From: Pirellulales bacterium
GTDB lineage: Bacteria; Planctomycetota; Planctomycetia; Pirellulales; Thermoguttaceae
Direction: 5' to 3'
Assembly (NCBI GenBank): GCA_016935315.1
Contig: JAFGRD010000009.1
Span: forward strand, 48,239-112,238
DNA length: 64,000 nt
Part shown: positions 53,372 to 62,951 of the stretch, one piece after another
How positions within the stretch are numbered: the first letter of the stretch is position 1
Layout: the number at the start of each line of letters is the position of its first letter
Notes under the pieces: model-generated
Told to the model about the DNA's origin: nothing
The model's input: the letters and a program-made list of their open reading frames with translations, nothing else
The model's database searches: none
Position numbers and translations under genes: made by a program

Positions 53372-54613
53372 GAGGTCCTGGGATAAAGGCAACTGCTCCG
53401 TGGTGACCATCGCGCGCTGGGCGTTGGACAACGCAACACAGGAGCGATGACGCCGGGCCAGGCGGGTCAGCTCGTCGGGCGCGGCGACGTGGATCATGTC
53501 CAACTCTTCCACCTGCGAGGCCTCCAGCCGGCTCAGCAGATACACCTTGCCGCGGTCCAGCGCCCGGGCAAGCTGCGCGGCCACCAAGGCGTCGGGCGGC
53601 TTCTTCTTGCGGATTCGCCGCAGGGCGGCGTCGCGCGACCGGGCGCCCATCATCTGCTGCACGGCCGGGCCGGGCTCGGCGGCCAGCTCGCAGCAAACGG
53701 CAATCGCCCCGTCCTCCTCGACCAGGGCCGTGGCCACCTCCAACGCGCGACCGAAGTTCTCCCAGGTCTGCTCGCCCGCGTCCCCTTCCACGGCGGCCAC
53801 CACGAGTTCCGCTTCCTCGGGCACCGACGAGCCCCAGGCCGCTCGAAAAAGCTCATGTCCCCGCCGGGCCACCGCGTCGCTCTGGCCGGCCAACACGTGC
53901 AACACGCTTCCGCCGGCGCCGGGCACGAGCTGAATCGTGAAGGTGATCCCCAACAGCCAGGCCACCTGCTCGACGTCGTGAACCAGGGCCTTGCGGTAGT
54001 CGCCGGCCGTGTCGAGCGCGCCGAGCGAGCGATACCGCCGCAAGGTTCGCTGGTCGGAGAGGGCGGGAAAGATCGTGCCGTGGATGCCCCAGTAGCCGGC
54101 GGCCGACCGATCATGCAGACAGCCGATCGGCAACACGAGATCGGCGTCGTGGATGGCCCTGCTCAACAGAATCGGCTCGCCCGCGCTGCTGGCGGCCAGA
54201 TACGCCAGCTCGTTGCGGTCCTTCGGCTGGTGGGTCGCCAAGGTGATCCGAGGCTGGACCTCGCCGTCCAGCAGCCGGCGCGGATCGCCCCGGCCCTCCC
54301 CGGCGTCTTCTTGTGTTCGCAACACGGTGATGCCGTCGGCCGCGACGCCCGCGGCAACCAGAGACTGGATGACCACGGCCGCGATCCGGTCGGCTTGAGG
54401 AAGACCGTGGCCCAACGCCAGCACGACCCGGTCGCCCGGCGTGGTGCTGCGGGCCAACGGCGGGTAGTCCAGCGGCGCCGCCAGGACCTCGGCCAGCGCG
54501 GCCGCCGGATCTTCGATCGGCGCACCCCGGGGAAAGCCGCATTCGACCGGCAGCGCCCCCTCCGCAAGTTCAAGCCGAACCGATGAGCCGGTCCCGTACT
54601 GCATCACAGCCAT
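53366..54613 (-). CDS. LarA-like (DUF2088) protein
   Basis: A 415-residue protein that resembles the nickel-pincer lactate racemase LarA superfamily. The N-terminal half (VRLELAEGALPVECGFPRG, DRVVLALGHGLPQADRIAAVVIQSL) and the later segment AELVVAAVEGDAGEQTWENF fit the DUF2088 and C-terminal domain layout. The LarA hallmark DHTRP is replaced by GHGLPQ, and I could not place the catalytic His pair with certainty, so racemase activity is uncertain. It may instead be one of the many uncharacterised nickel-pincer-cofactor enzymes of the family. Its stop codon lies in a dispersed element. Confidence 0.65.
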   Translation of the reverse strand: MAVMQYGTGSSVRLELAEGALPVECGFPRGAPIEDPAAALAEVLAAPLDYPPLARSTTPGDRVVLALGHGLPQADRIAAVVIQSLVAAGVAADGITVLRTQEDAGEGRGDPRRLLDGEVQPRITLATHQPKDRNELAYLAASSAGEPILLSRAIHDADLVLPIGCLHDRSAAGYWGIHGTIFPALSDQRTLRRYRSLGALDTAGDYRKALVHDVEQVAWLLGITFTIQLVPGAGGSVLHVLAGQSDAVARRGHELFRAAWGSSVPEEAELVVAAVEGDAGEQTWENFGRALEVATALVEEDGAIAVCCELAAEPGPAVQQMMGARSRDAALRRIRKKKPPDALVAAQLARALDRGKVYLLSRLEASQVEELDMIHVAAPDELTRLARRHRSCVALSNAQRAMVTTEQLPLSQDLY

Positions 54614-54906
54614 GAGCGTTAAAACTGGGCTTCTGCAAAATGGCGAGCCAAGGGTATATCCATGGAAACGGCTGCACCGCCGTTGGATCCAACAAACTCC
54701 CCAGCTTGTCTGTTGACGGCCCTCACAGAAACCCAGTCAAAATACACAGCCGAGGGGGAGTGGGCGAAACGACGATCCCGCCGCTTTCATTATCGGCGGA
54801 ATCCAACGCTGGTCAAGAAGTCGAGGTTTACGCGAAAGCCCGGTTCGCGAATAATTGGGCGGCTTGGCCATCCCGCGTTTCTCTGCCGATTTGAAAGGAT
54901 TGATCG

Positions 54907-57453
54907 ATGTGCCATTTGAGGAATCGACCGCTCTTGGCCCGCGGTTTGCCATTACGCGGTTTGCCATTACACTGTCTGGCCGTCGCCACCCTGGCTTGCC
55001 TGTTGACGTGCCTTGGAGGTTGCGGGTCCGCCGAAGGGCCCGATGCCAAGTCGCCGACCGGCGAGGGAACGAAGCCGGGCGACGCGGGGCCGGCGTCTCC
55101 GGCGGGTGAGCAGGTGCCGCCGGGCGAGCAAGGGCTGCTGACGGGTGACGACGTGTTGCGGAAGATGATCGAAGTCTATCAGAATGCACCGAGCTACGCC
55201 GACACCGGCACGGTGCGCCTGGTGATCGATCGTCCCGAAGGACAGATCGACGAGACGGCCAAGTTCTCGCTCACGCTGGCCCGCCCGAACCGGCTCCGCC
55301 TGGAAGTCTACCAGACGATGGTGGTCTGCGACGGCCGGCAATTGCACGCGGCGATCGAGGATCTGCCGGGCCAGGTGCTGGCCAAAGAGGCCCCGGAAAC
55401 GCTGACGTTGCGGGACATTTACGCCGACCGCGTGCTGATGTCGGCGATCGGCGGCGGCTTTGCCGGCGCTTCGCCCCAGTTGATGCTGATGCTGGGCGAC
55501 GACCCGCTGGCGGCCATGACCGACGGCGCCGAGATGACCGTTTTGGGCGAGCCGGGCAGCATCGCCGGGCGGGAGCATTATCGCGTGCAGATCACGCGGC
55601 CCGACGGAATGGTCGTCTTCTGGATCGACCGGCAGACGTACGTCCTGCGGAAAATCAAGTTTCCCACCGGCGGGCTGTTGCGCATGCTGGCGGCGGATGG
55701 ACCGGTCCTGAGTATCTCGCTGGAGGCCGATCTCACCAATGCTCGGCTCGGCGGGTCCGTGGACCCGCAGGCGTTTCAATTCGAGGTTCCGCCGGGGGCC
55801 GAGCTGGTGAAGTTCTTCGTCCCGCCGCACCCGGCCCAACTGCTGGGCAAGAAGGTGCCCGACTTCAAGTTCGTCGACCTGGACGGCAATCCCCTCGGGC
55901 CCGCAGCCCTGGCCGGCAAGATCGCCGTGCTGGACTTCTGGGCGACCTGGTGCGCGCCGTGCCGCACGAGTCTCCCCAACCTCGAAAAGGTCCGCCGACA
56001 ATACGCCGCCGACGGCCGCGTCGCGTTGTTGGCCGTGAGCGTCGACCAGCCGGACGTGGACAACCAAGTGCTGCGAGACACGTTCACCGAGTTGGGCGTG
56101 CAGGTGCCGATCGCCCGCGACTTGGAGCAGCACACGAACCTGGTCTTCCACACGACCAGCATTCCCGCGATTTTCATTCTCGGCGCCGACGGGATCGTGC
56201 AGGACTTCGAATTCGGCGGCAATCCCGAGTTGGCCACTGCGCTGCCGCAGAAGATCGAACGACTACTGGCGGGCGAGAACATCTATGCGGAGCCGCTGGC
56301 GGCCTACCAGAAGGATCTCGAGGAATACGAGAAGTCGCTCAACACGCCGCCGGACGAGACCGTGCCCGGCGAAGACGCCCCGGCGGGAGAGAAGATCCCA
56401 CTCCCGCTGACGGAAATCGCCCCGCGCAGCGAGCCGACGACGTTTCGGCTGGCACCGCTTTGGAAATGCACGGAGTTGCAGGCCCCGGGCAACGTCCTGG
56501 TGGTCGATGCACCCGACGGCCGATCGCGCGTGCTGGTGGTCGACAATTGGCGGACGGTGGCCGAGGTGGGCACCGACGGCCGGGTGATCGCCGAGCATCG
56601 GCCGGCCCTCGACCAGCGCGAGGCCATCAGCAACCTGCGCACGGCCGTGGCGGCCGATGGCAATCGCTACTTCGCCGCCACGTCGTTCGCCCTGATGCGA
56701 TTCCACCTGTTCGACCAGGACTGGAACCTGCTCGGCAGCCACCCGACCGACGCCCTGGAGAACCCGCACGCCGGAATCGGCGACGTGATCCTCGGCGACC
56801 TCAGCGGCGACGGCGTGGTCAAGGCCTACGTCGGCTACCGCGGCGTGGTCGGTGTGAAGGCCGTTTCGCTTCGAGGAGAGCCTCTCTGGTCGAACCGCTC
56901 GGTGGTCGACGTGGCCCAACTCGCCATCGGCGGCCCGGACGCCCAGGGGTGCCGGAAGCTGGTCTGCACCAGCAGCAGCGGCGTGCTGGCCGTGCTCGAC
57001 GCCGGCGGGCTCCGCGAGGCGGACGTCGCCGTGCCGCCCTACCGATTCATGCACCGCATCGTCGCGGCCGAGCTGGCGGGCGACGGCCAGCCCCGCTGGT
57101 GCGGCATCGCCGTCCAAGGACCCGGCGAAAACGTGGCCGTGGGGCTGAACCTGCAAGGCGAGGCGCTCTGGAACTACCCCTTGCCCCAAGGCGTCCATCG
57201 CCAGCCGATCGAACTGATCGTACCCGGCCAGGTCCTCGGCAGCGGCCCCGGCCAATGGTTGTTGCCCGGCCCCGACGGCTCGATCCATATCCTGGCGGCC
57301 GACGGCCAGTTGCAGGACCGGTTCAACTACGGCGCCACGCTACAGGGTCTGGCCACCGCCCGATTCGGCAACCAGCCGGTGCTGATCGTCGCCGCGTCGC
57401 GCACGGTCGGCGAGCAGACGGAACAGGCGCTGGAAGCCTGGGCCATCCAATAG
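54907..57453 (+). CDS. Lipoprotein fusing a LolA-like domain, a TlpA-type thioredoxin and a beta-propeller
   Basis: An 848-residue protein with a lipoprotein leader (CLGGCG, Cys39). Residues of about 78-300 have a LolA/DUF2092-like pattern (VLRKMIEVYQNAPSYADTG, ITRPDGMVVFWIDRQTYVL). Residues of about 310-470 are a TlpA/ResA thioredoxin with the intact site WCAPC (Cys349, Cys352). The C-terminal 350 residues carry repeated beta segments (ILGDLSGDGVVKAYVGYRG, LDAGGLREADVAV, QWLLPGPDGSIHILAADGQL) like an FG-GAP or PQQ-type propeller. LolA-like plus thioredoxin is familiar in planctomycetes; the added propeller is unusual. It probably acts at the outer face of the inner membrane. A tandem 15-bp repeat encodes RGLPL twice in the leader. 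Confidence 0.78.
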   Translation: MCHLRNRPLLARGLPLRGLPLHCLAVATLACLLTCLGGCGSAEGPDAKSPTGEGTKPGDAGPASPAGEQVPPGEQGLLTGDDVLRKMIEVYQNAPSYADTGTVRLVIDRPEGQIDETAKFSLTLARPNRLRLEVYQTMVVCDGRQLHAAIEDLPGQVLAKEAPETLTLRDIYADRVLMSAIGGGFAGASPQLMLMLGDDPLAAMTDGAEMTVLGEPGSIAGREHYRVQITRPDGMVVFWIDRQTYVLRKIKFPTGGLLRMLAADGPVLSISLEADLTNARLGGSVDPQAFQFEVPPGAELVKFFVPPHPAQLLGKKVPDFKFVDLDGNPLGPAALAGKIAVLDFWATWCAPCRTSLPNLEKVRRQYAADGRVALLAVSVDQPDVDNQVLRDTFTELGVQVPIARDLEQHTNLVFHTTSIPAIFILGADGIVQDFEFGGNPELATALPQKIERLLAGENIYAEPLAAYQKDLEEYEKSLNTPPDETVPGEDAPAGEKIPLPLTEIAPRSEPTTFRLAPLWKCTELQAPGNVLVVDAPDGRSRVLVVDNWRTVAEVGTDGRVIAEHRPALDQREAISNLRTAVAADGNRYFAATSFALMRFHLFDQDWNLLGSHPTDALENPHAGIGDVILGDLSGDGVVKAYVGYRGVVGVKAVSLRGEPLWSNRSVVDVAQLAIGGPDAQGCRKLVCTSSSGVLAVLDAGGLREADVAVPPYRFMHRIVAAELAGDGQPRWCGIAVQGPGENVAVGLNLQGEALWNYPLPQGVHRQPIELIVPGQVLGSGPGQWLLPGPDGSIHILAADGQLQDRFNYGATLQGLATARFGNQPVLIVAASRTVGEQTEQALEAWAIQ

Positions 57454-57524
57454 CGGCCGCATGCGTCCCCTCAGCGCGACCAGCCACGGGGCTTCTCCCC
57501 GCGCAAGCCGCCTGCGGTGCGCGA

Positions 57525-59186
57525 TCAATCCCAAGGGCTCTTCTTGACCGGCTCCGGCGGCACCTTGACGGCGGCCAGCTCGGCGTCTTCTTCGGCTACC
57601 CGCCTGGGCTTGGCGATCCGCACGTTTCGCACCTCGCGAACGATGCCGCCGAGGTTCAGCACGAACACCAGCAGCGCGGCCAGGGGCACAATTGCCAACA
57701 GCACGTAGCCTTCCGGCGGGAGCGCGCTGCGGTCGACCACGTGCATCAGCGACCAGAACGGATTGGTGATTTGCAGCAAGCTGTAGTCCGCATCGTACCA
57801 GTAGGTCGACAGCATGTAGATGATCATCGGCACGCCGCATCCCAGCAGCAGCACCAGCACCTGCACCAGCGCGGCCAGGAGGATTCCCACGTGCGTGAAC
57901 CGCCGCAGGAGCCGAATCACCAGCAGCCCCAGGCCCAGGTAGAACGTCGCATAGGAGAACCCGAGAATGCCGAACGGAAGGGTCGTGCCCGCCGTGTTGA
58001 ACCGCCAGTTCTGCGGGCTCCACAAGGCGATCCATTTCACCAGCATCAGGGCCATACCGACCGTTACCAGCCCGGCCAGCATGCCGGAGACGGCCAACAT
58101 GTAGCCGGTGCCCGGCCCGGGGTTCAGCCAGGTGAGAAACACCCGGCCGAGGAAGCTCTGCGGCAACTGGCGTTTCACCCGGGGCGACAACTCGGGAGAT
58201 TCACCGGTCATCAAGGCCCCCATGACCCACCAATGGATCCCGAGGAACATCAAGAAGACGAAAGGCAGCTCTTCTTCGCCCTGGGCGGGCCAGATCCAGA
58301 GCCAGGCCATCCAGCCGGTCAACAGGACGTGCTGCACGACCATGGTGATCCGCAAGCGGGTCGAGCGGTTGTCGCTGGTGAAGCTCAACTGGGCCGCGGC
58401 CGCGTAGAACAGCAAGGCGAAGTAGCCGGCGTAGCCGGTGAGGAAGGCGGCGTTGGCCTGCCAGAACTCCGGTTGGAGAAAGACGCCGTGCAACTCGGCC
58501 AGCGTGACCCCGGCCAGCAGGAAGCTCATCCCGAAGGCGTAGAACAGCCCCGCGATCAACACCACCGAGAGCACCACCTGCCAGTGCTTCTCCGAGGTCA
58601 GCGTACCGGCCAGCAGACCGATGACCGACAAGGCCAGCGACCCGAGGCTCAGGTACAAGAGGATGAACAGGATCGTGGGGGCATCGATCCCGCGGAGCAT
58701 ATAGGTAAACGCCAGGCAGGGCGAAATGGCCGAGAGATAGATCAGCATCTGCAGCACGGCGCTGCCCAGCTTGCCGCGAATGATCTGCCGCGGGCCCAGC
58801 CCGGTAATCGACATCAGCTCGTAGGTGCGGTCTTCCTGCTCGCCGGCCAGCGACCGGAACGCCCCGAAGGGGACGATCACCGTCAGGGGAAAGGCCAGGA
58901 TGGCGTAGTAGCCGAAGAACATGTCGGCGCCCTGAGCCCCGTACCAGATGTCGGGCCCGATCATCGCCACGCCCAGGATCGACCAGACCCAGCCGCACAG
59001 CAGCAACAGGGCGAAGGTGATCACGAACTGGCGGCTTTTCAGTGCCTGGCGGGTCTCCTTGACCAGGATCGGGTTCAGCCGGTCGCCGCCCCAGACCATG
59101 GCCCGATCGACCGCGGCCCACCAGCGGGCGGGTGCCGTCGGCGCGGCTTTCACTTCGATCGAAGACAATTCCACCTCGGAGCTCAT
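57525..59186 (-). CDS. ABC transporter permease (ABC-2 type)
   Basis: A 553-residue inner-membrane protein from the ATG at 59186, with about twelve hydrophobic segments. The start ATG overlaps the stop of the ATPase gene (ATGA). The segment GAFRSLAGEQEDRTYELMSITGLGPRQIIRGKL is the cytoplasmic coupling region of ABC-2-type exporters. The C-terminus is a short hydrophilic tail. Cargo is unknown. It is the last gene of a leftward unit that includes an ATPase, a membrane-anchored protein with a large extracytoplasmic domain, and a small membrane protein. Confidence 0.83.
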   Translation of the reverse strand: MSSEVELSSIEVKAAPTAPARWWAAVDRAMVWGGDRLNPILVKETRQALKSRQFVITFALLLLCGWVWSILGVAMIGPDIWYGAQGADMFFGYYAILAFPLTVIVPFGAFRSLAGEQEDRTYELMSITGLGPRQIIRGKLGSAVLQMLIYLSAISPCLAFTYMLRGIDAPTILFILLYLSLGSLALSVIGLLAGTLTSEKHWQVVLSVVLIAGLFYAFGMSFLLAGVTLAELHGVFLQPEFWQANAAFLTGYAGYFALLFYAAAAQLSFTSDNRSTRLRITMVVQHVLLTGWMAWLWIWPAQGEEELPFVFLMFLGIHWWVMGALMTGESPELSPRVKRQLPQSFLGRVFLTWLNPGPGTGYMLAVSGMLAGLVTVGMALMLVKWIALWSPQNWRFNTAGTTLPFGILGFSYATFYLGLGLLVIRLLRRFTHVGILLAALVQVLVLLLGCGVPMIIYMLSTYWYDADYSLLQITNPFWSLMHVVDRSALPPEGYVLLAIVPLAALLVFVLNLGGIVREVRNVRIAKPRRVAEEDAELAAVKVPPEPVKKSPWD

Positions 59187-60151
59187 TGCACAAGTCCCTG
59201 GGTCACTTGCATGAAGACGTCTTCGAGCGTTTGGCGCTTCGAGCCAAAGGCCACCACCCGGAAACCGGCTTCGATCATCGCCCGCAGCAGATCGGCCTCG
59301 GCCTCCAGGTTGCCGGCGTGGAGGAACCGGACGGCCTCGCCGTTGACCTGGAGTTGGCTCACTTCCGGCTGCTCGGCCAGCCACTGGCCCAGGGCTTTTG
59401 CCCCGCCGAGCACGCGGACCTCGACGGCGTTGGAGATGCCGGCGCCGGAGGCGGCCTTTTCTTGGGCTTGCTGCTGGATCGCCTCGACGCTGCCCATTGC
59501 CAGCAGCTTGCCGCGTTCGATGATGCCCACCACGTCGCAGATCTCGGCCAGCTCGGTGAGAATGTGGGAGCTGATCAGGATCGTTTTGCCGTTGTCGGCC
59601 AGGGAGCGGATCATCTGGCGGACTTCGATCCGCGCCCGGGGATCCAAGCCGGCCGCCGGCTCGTCGAGCACCAGCACGGCCGGGTCGTGGATCAGCGCCC
59701 GGCCCAGGCAGAGCCGCTGCTTCATCCCCTTGGAAAGCCCGTCGGTCGGCTTGTCGGCCAGCACGTCCAGCCCCGTGAAGTCCATCACCCGATCAACCGC
59801 GTCGACCCGCCGGCTGCCGCGCAACTGATACGCCCGGGCGAAGAAGTCGAGATATTCGTATACGTTGACGTTCGAGTACGTTCCGTAGTAATCGGGCATA
59901 AACCCCAGCCGGTGGCGGACGCGGTCGGGGTCGTTGACCACCGAGAAGCCGTCGATCGTGGCGTCGCCGGCGGTGGGCAGATCGAGCGAGGCCAGGATCC
60001 GCATGCTGGTCGTCTTGCCGGCCCCGTTGGGCCCGATGTAGCCGAACACCTGGCCCCGGTGGACTGCGAACGAGACGTCGTCCACCGCGCGGGTGTTGCC
60101 GAAGTAGCGATGCAAGTGCCGCAGCTCGATCATCGGGCGGGTATCGATCAT
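59183..60151 (-). CDS. ABC transporter ATP-binding protein
   Basis: A 322-residue ABC ATPase from the ATG at 60151. Walker A GPNGAGKTT, the signature LSKGMKQRLCLGRAL, Walker B VLVLDEPAAGLDP and H-loop SSHILTELAEICD are all present. The last 90 residues extend past the nucleotide-binding domain, as in ABC-2 export systems. It pairs with the permease that overlaps it. An element copy lies 31 bp upstream of the start, which separates it from the membrane protein gene upstream. Confidence 0.9.
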   Translation of the reverse strand: MIDTRPMIELRHLHRYFGNTRAVDDVSFAVHRGQVFGYIGPNGAGKTTSMRILASLDLPTAGDATIDGFSVVNDPDRVRHRLGFMPDYYGTYSNVNVYEYLDFFARAYQLRGSRRVDAVDRVMDFTGLDVLADKPTDGLSKGMKQRLCLGRALIHDPAVLVLDEPAAGLDPRARIEVRQMIRSLADNGKTILISSHILTELAEICDVVGIIERGKLLAMGSVEAIQQQAQEKAASGAGISNAVEVRVLGGAKALGQWLAEQPEVSQLQVNGEAVRFLHAGNLEAEADLLRAMIEAGFRVVAFGSKRQTLEDVFMQVTQGLVQ

Positions 60152-60182
60152 GGTGCCGCCTGAGGACTCGCAGAAATCGTCC

Positions 60183-60284
60183 ATTGATGTTTGCATTGTA
60201 AATGATCCAGGCCGACCGACGGAGGGCCGGAAACACCGGGCTCCCGTTGGTCGCCCTCGCGCATTGACTGCGTAAACGTCAATA
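60183..60284. repeat. Dispersed palindromic element, copy 8 (full)
   Basis: A full 102-bp copy with inner arms GACCGACGGAGG and CTCCCGTTGGTC; differences between the arms tend to form G-U pairs in RNA. It provides the TGA stop of the upstream membrane-protein gene (TTT-TAT-TGA) and ends 31 bp before the ATPase start codon. Confidence 0.95.
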
Positions 60285-62483
60285 AAACCTGCCCACAATC
60301 ACATGAAAACTGGCTTCTTCGTTGGCCGCGGGCGTGCCCAGCACGACCTCCGGCGACCGTTCGACCACGGCCACGTAGCTGCCCGGCGCGAGCCCCTTCC
60401 CCTCGGCGGTCGTGCCCAGCGCCGCTTCGAGCCGGCCGGTTCGCTGCTGGGGCTCCGCGGCCGAGGAGTTGTAGTACCACCACGCGTTGCCCGAGAAGCC
60501 GAACAGGCTGCCGCGACGCCGGCGGCTCATGTTCGGGGGAAACGTCGGCGCCTGGGCCTTGCCCGTCAGGCGCAGCCGCGCCTCGGCTTCCTGCGGCTCG
60601 ATCGGCCCCGGCGACACGGTCGCGTCGGCTTTCACGTCTTCGGCCCAGTAATAGTCGCCTTGGACCGAACACACCAGCAGCTCCCGGATCGGTACGCCGA
60701 GCCGGTTGCGCGCCCGCAACGGATCGGCCGCGCCGCCGGAGCCGGACACCTCCAGGGCCAAATCGGTCGGCCGCGCCCGGAGCGTCAGCAGCTGCATCGG
60801 GGTGCGCGAGCTGAGCCACCCTTCGTCCAGCCATTGGTTCTCGCCCCAAATCACCTCGCGCCGTCGGGGTCTGTCGGAGTAGCCCTGCACCGGCACCTGG
60901 TCGAAGGGCAGCACGACGACGTCTTGCGGGAATTCCAGCCCGCGCCCCGGAGCCAGACCGCTGTAGTACGACAAGCGGGCCCAGCAGGCCGCCTGGCCCC
61001 GACGCTGGTCGAGTTCCGTGATGCTCCGCACGCGAACCCGCGTTCCCAGCCCATCAGCCAACACCGCGTAGATAAACAGCGTCGCGGTGACCAGCGCCGC
61101 GCTGAACGGGATCGTCACAACCAGCATGTGCAGTCGGCCCCAGCGTCGCAGGAGCCAGTAGTTCAACGGGCCGATCGCCAGCACGAACAGCGAAATCAGC
61201 ACGCAAAACTCGGTCACCGGGGCCATGCCCACGCCGGGAATCAGGAAGTTCAGAAAGTCCCGGTTCTGCCGGACCATCGACACGCCGTGACGCCGGTACC
61301 ACAGCCAGCGATTCGGCCCCGTCGCGCCCAACACCCAGTTCCACTCGGCAGGCTTGCCCGGAAACGGCTCGGCCGACTGCAGCGCCACAATCCCGCCCAG
61401 GCCGTAGTCGCGGTAGACAAAGTGCGCCGGCGGCGATTGCCCGTCGGCGGGAACCGCCGTCTCCATCGGCTCGGACGGCGTCGGCAGGGCTCGTTGCACG
61501 CCGTAAGCGCTGTAGTAGGCCGGCGCGTCCGAGCCGCCGAGCTCGTTCTGAATGGCGCGTCGGTATGGCTTCGGCACGGTCCAGCCGCGGCCCGCTGGAT
61601 CGTCCGCGTCGCCGGGCGCCGCCGGCAAACCGACCAGGGCCTCCAGTTCGCCCAAGCGCGACCACTCGTCGCCGGCGCCGTAGATCCATAGATTGCCGCC
61701 GGCCTGGGTCCATGCCAGCACCGCCTGAAATGTCGTGGCCCGCTGCTGCCGCATCCGCTTCAACTGGTCCAGCGAGAGGCAAACCACGTCCAGACTCGAA
61801 TAGTCGATCCAACGCTGAGGCAGCTCTCCCAACGTCCGGACCACCGAGGACGGCAACTGGGGCGAGCCGTTGCTCGACACCGTGCTCGTGGCAATCGATC
61901 GATACTGCTGGTACTCCTCGATCGGCAACAGGTCGGCCAACCCGCCCGTGTCGGGTGGCTGCTTCACGTTGTCGACCACGAACAACGTTCGCGGAAGACT
62001 TTCGGGCACCGGGAAACCGGATCCGCCGACCGACCCCCGCGGCACCGACAGCTTCTCCAGAAGCTCCCCGTCCTCGAACACGTTGATCTGGCACGTGTTC
62101 CAGCACGTGTGCTGCGGGACCGACATCGTCGTCTGCACCGGCCCCGAGCCGGCCGGAATCTCGATCTCCTCGGCAAACCGCAAGTCGTAATCGGAATCCC
62201 AAAGACGCCGGATCAGAAACTCGACGGTCAGCGTCCGATCGGCCGGCGAGGCGACAATCGGCGTCACCGTGATCGGCACCGGCCGATAACCGAAGCCGTC
62301 GACCCAGCGGGTGTCGAAGTCGATGCGCAGCCCGTTGCCGCTGGTGCTGACCACGGTTCCCGATTCGCCGCGGGCCGGACCGCCCCCGCCGGCCAGCCAG
62401 CAGCACGCCGCCAGGGCCGCCGCGGTGGCGACGCGCCGGGCGACTGCCACACTCCGCGTTGGGTATCTGCGAGAGACGTTCAT
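60279..62483 (-). CDS. Exported membrane-anchored protein of an ABC export unit, function unknown
   Basis: A 734-residue protein with a signal peptide, a large extracytoplasmic part (about 40-425) and two adjacent membrane helices near 430-480 (CVLISLFVLAIGPLNYWLL, SAALVTATLFIYAVLADGLG). A second soluble part (about 490-734) follows. The first part contains SSLDVVCLSLDQLKRM and GGNLWIYGAGDEW, which look like a glutamine-amidotransferase-like or Rossmann-type fold used as a scaffold. Such proteins are often encoded beside ABC-2 exporters in planctomycetes. No enzyme motif was recognised. Its stop codon is inside a dispersed element. Confidence 0.6.
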   Translation of the reverse strand: MNVSRRYPTRSVAVARRVATAAALAACCWLAGGGGPARGESGTVVSTSGNGLRIDFDTRWVDGFGYRPVPITVTPIVASPADRTLTVEFLIRRLWDSDYDLRFAEEIEIPAGSGPVQTTMSVPQHTCWNTCQINVFEDGELLEKLSVPRGSVGGSGFPVPESLPRTLFVVDNVKQPPDTGGLADLLPIEEYQQYRSIATSTVSSNGSPQLPSSVVRTLGELPQRWIDYSSLDVVCLSLDQLKRMRQQRATTFQAVLAWTQAGGNLWIYGAGDEWSRLGELEALVGLPAAPGDADDPAGRGWTVPKPYRRAIQNELGGSDAPAYYSAYGVQRALPTPSEPMETAVPADGQSPPAHFVYRDYGLGGIVALQSAEPFPGKPAEWNWVLGATGPNRWLWYRRHGVSMVRQNRDFLNFLIPGVGMAPVTEFCVLISLFVLAIGPLNYWLLRRWGRLHMLVVTIPFSAALVTATLFIYAVLADGLGTRVRVRSITELDQRRGQAACWARLSYYSGLAPGRGLEFPQDVVVLPFDQVPVQGYSDRPRRREVIWGENQWLDEGWLSSRTPMQLLTLRARPTDLALEVSGSGGAADPLRARNRLGVPIRELLVCSVQGDYYWAEDVKADATVSPGPIEPQEAEARLRLTGKAQAPTFPPNMSRRRRGSLFGFSGNAWWYYNSSAAEPQQRTGRLEAALGTTAEGKGLAPGSYVAVVERSPEVVLGTPAANEEASFHVIVGRFY

Positions 62484-62531
62484 GGGGTTTTCCCGTTGGC
62501 GCGGCCCCGCGAGGCCGTCGGTTCCGACATC

Positions 62532-62951
62532 CTACTCCAAGACGATTGGCGTGGCGGGCGTCTCCGGGTCATCGCCGGAAGGCGCTGCCGGCGAGGGCGC
62601 TGCCGCTGAGAGCGCGCCGGGCGGCGAGCCGGCCGACGGCGACAAGAACGGCGATCGTCCGGAAACGACCCGGCGACGCTGCAACGGCTCGGTCAGCACC
62701 GACCACATCCAGACCACCCCGAACATGCCCGCCTGGACCAGCATCAACACGGCCAGCGATACCACGGCCAGCGACACCCCGGCGGCCCATTGGCTTCCCC
62801 TGATCGCCAGGCCGAAAACCGAGAAAACCACCGCACAGCCGGCCGTGACCGTCAGCATCCAGCGGATGGAGAACTGCGGGATGAGCGGGCGCGGCGGCTC
62901 TCGGCCCGCAGCGTGCCGAGCGATTTTGCCGGATTCGTCGGATTGGGTCAT
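62532..62951 (-). CDS. Small two-helix membrane protein
   Basis: A 139-residue protein with two membrane helices (about 31-50 and 57-82). The start segment IPQFSIRWMLTVTAGCAVVFSVF is the planctomycete-type FSIRWML motif seen in many small membrane proteins of unknown role. The C-terminus is a Pro/Ala/Ser-rich cytoplasmic or periplasmic tail. It starts the leftward unit (ABC permease, ATPase and the large membrane-anchored protein). Confidence 0.6.
   Translation of the reverse strand: MTQSDESGKIARHAAGREPPRPLIPQFSIRWMLTVTAGCAVVFSVFGLAIRGSQWAAGVSLAVVSLAVLMLVQAGMFGVVWMWSVLTEPLQRRRVVSGRSPFLSPSAGSPPGALSAAAPSPAAPSGDDPETPATPIVLE

Noticed and set aside
54614..54906. Small open frames between the LarA-like and LolA-thioredoxin genes
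   Set aside because: Three overlapping frames of 84-85 codons with no ribosome-binding site, signal or motif; treated as an intergenic region of 293 bp with nothing recognised.
55950..59828. 1292-codon plus-strand open frame across the LolA-thioredoxin-propeller and ABC permease genes
   Set aside because: It reads Gln/His/Arg/Pro-rich with no known domain and overlaps genes with full motifs on both sides.
60152..60298. A longer N-terminus for the ABC ATPase (in-frame codons back to 60298)
   Set aside because: Those codons are a translation of the dispersed element; the ATG at 60151 has an AGGCGG site and matches the family start.
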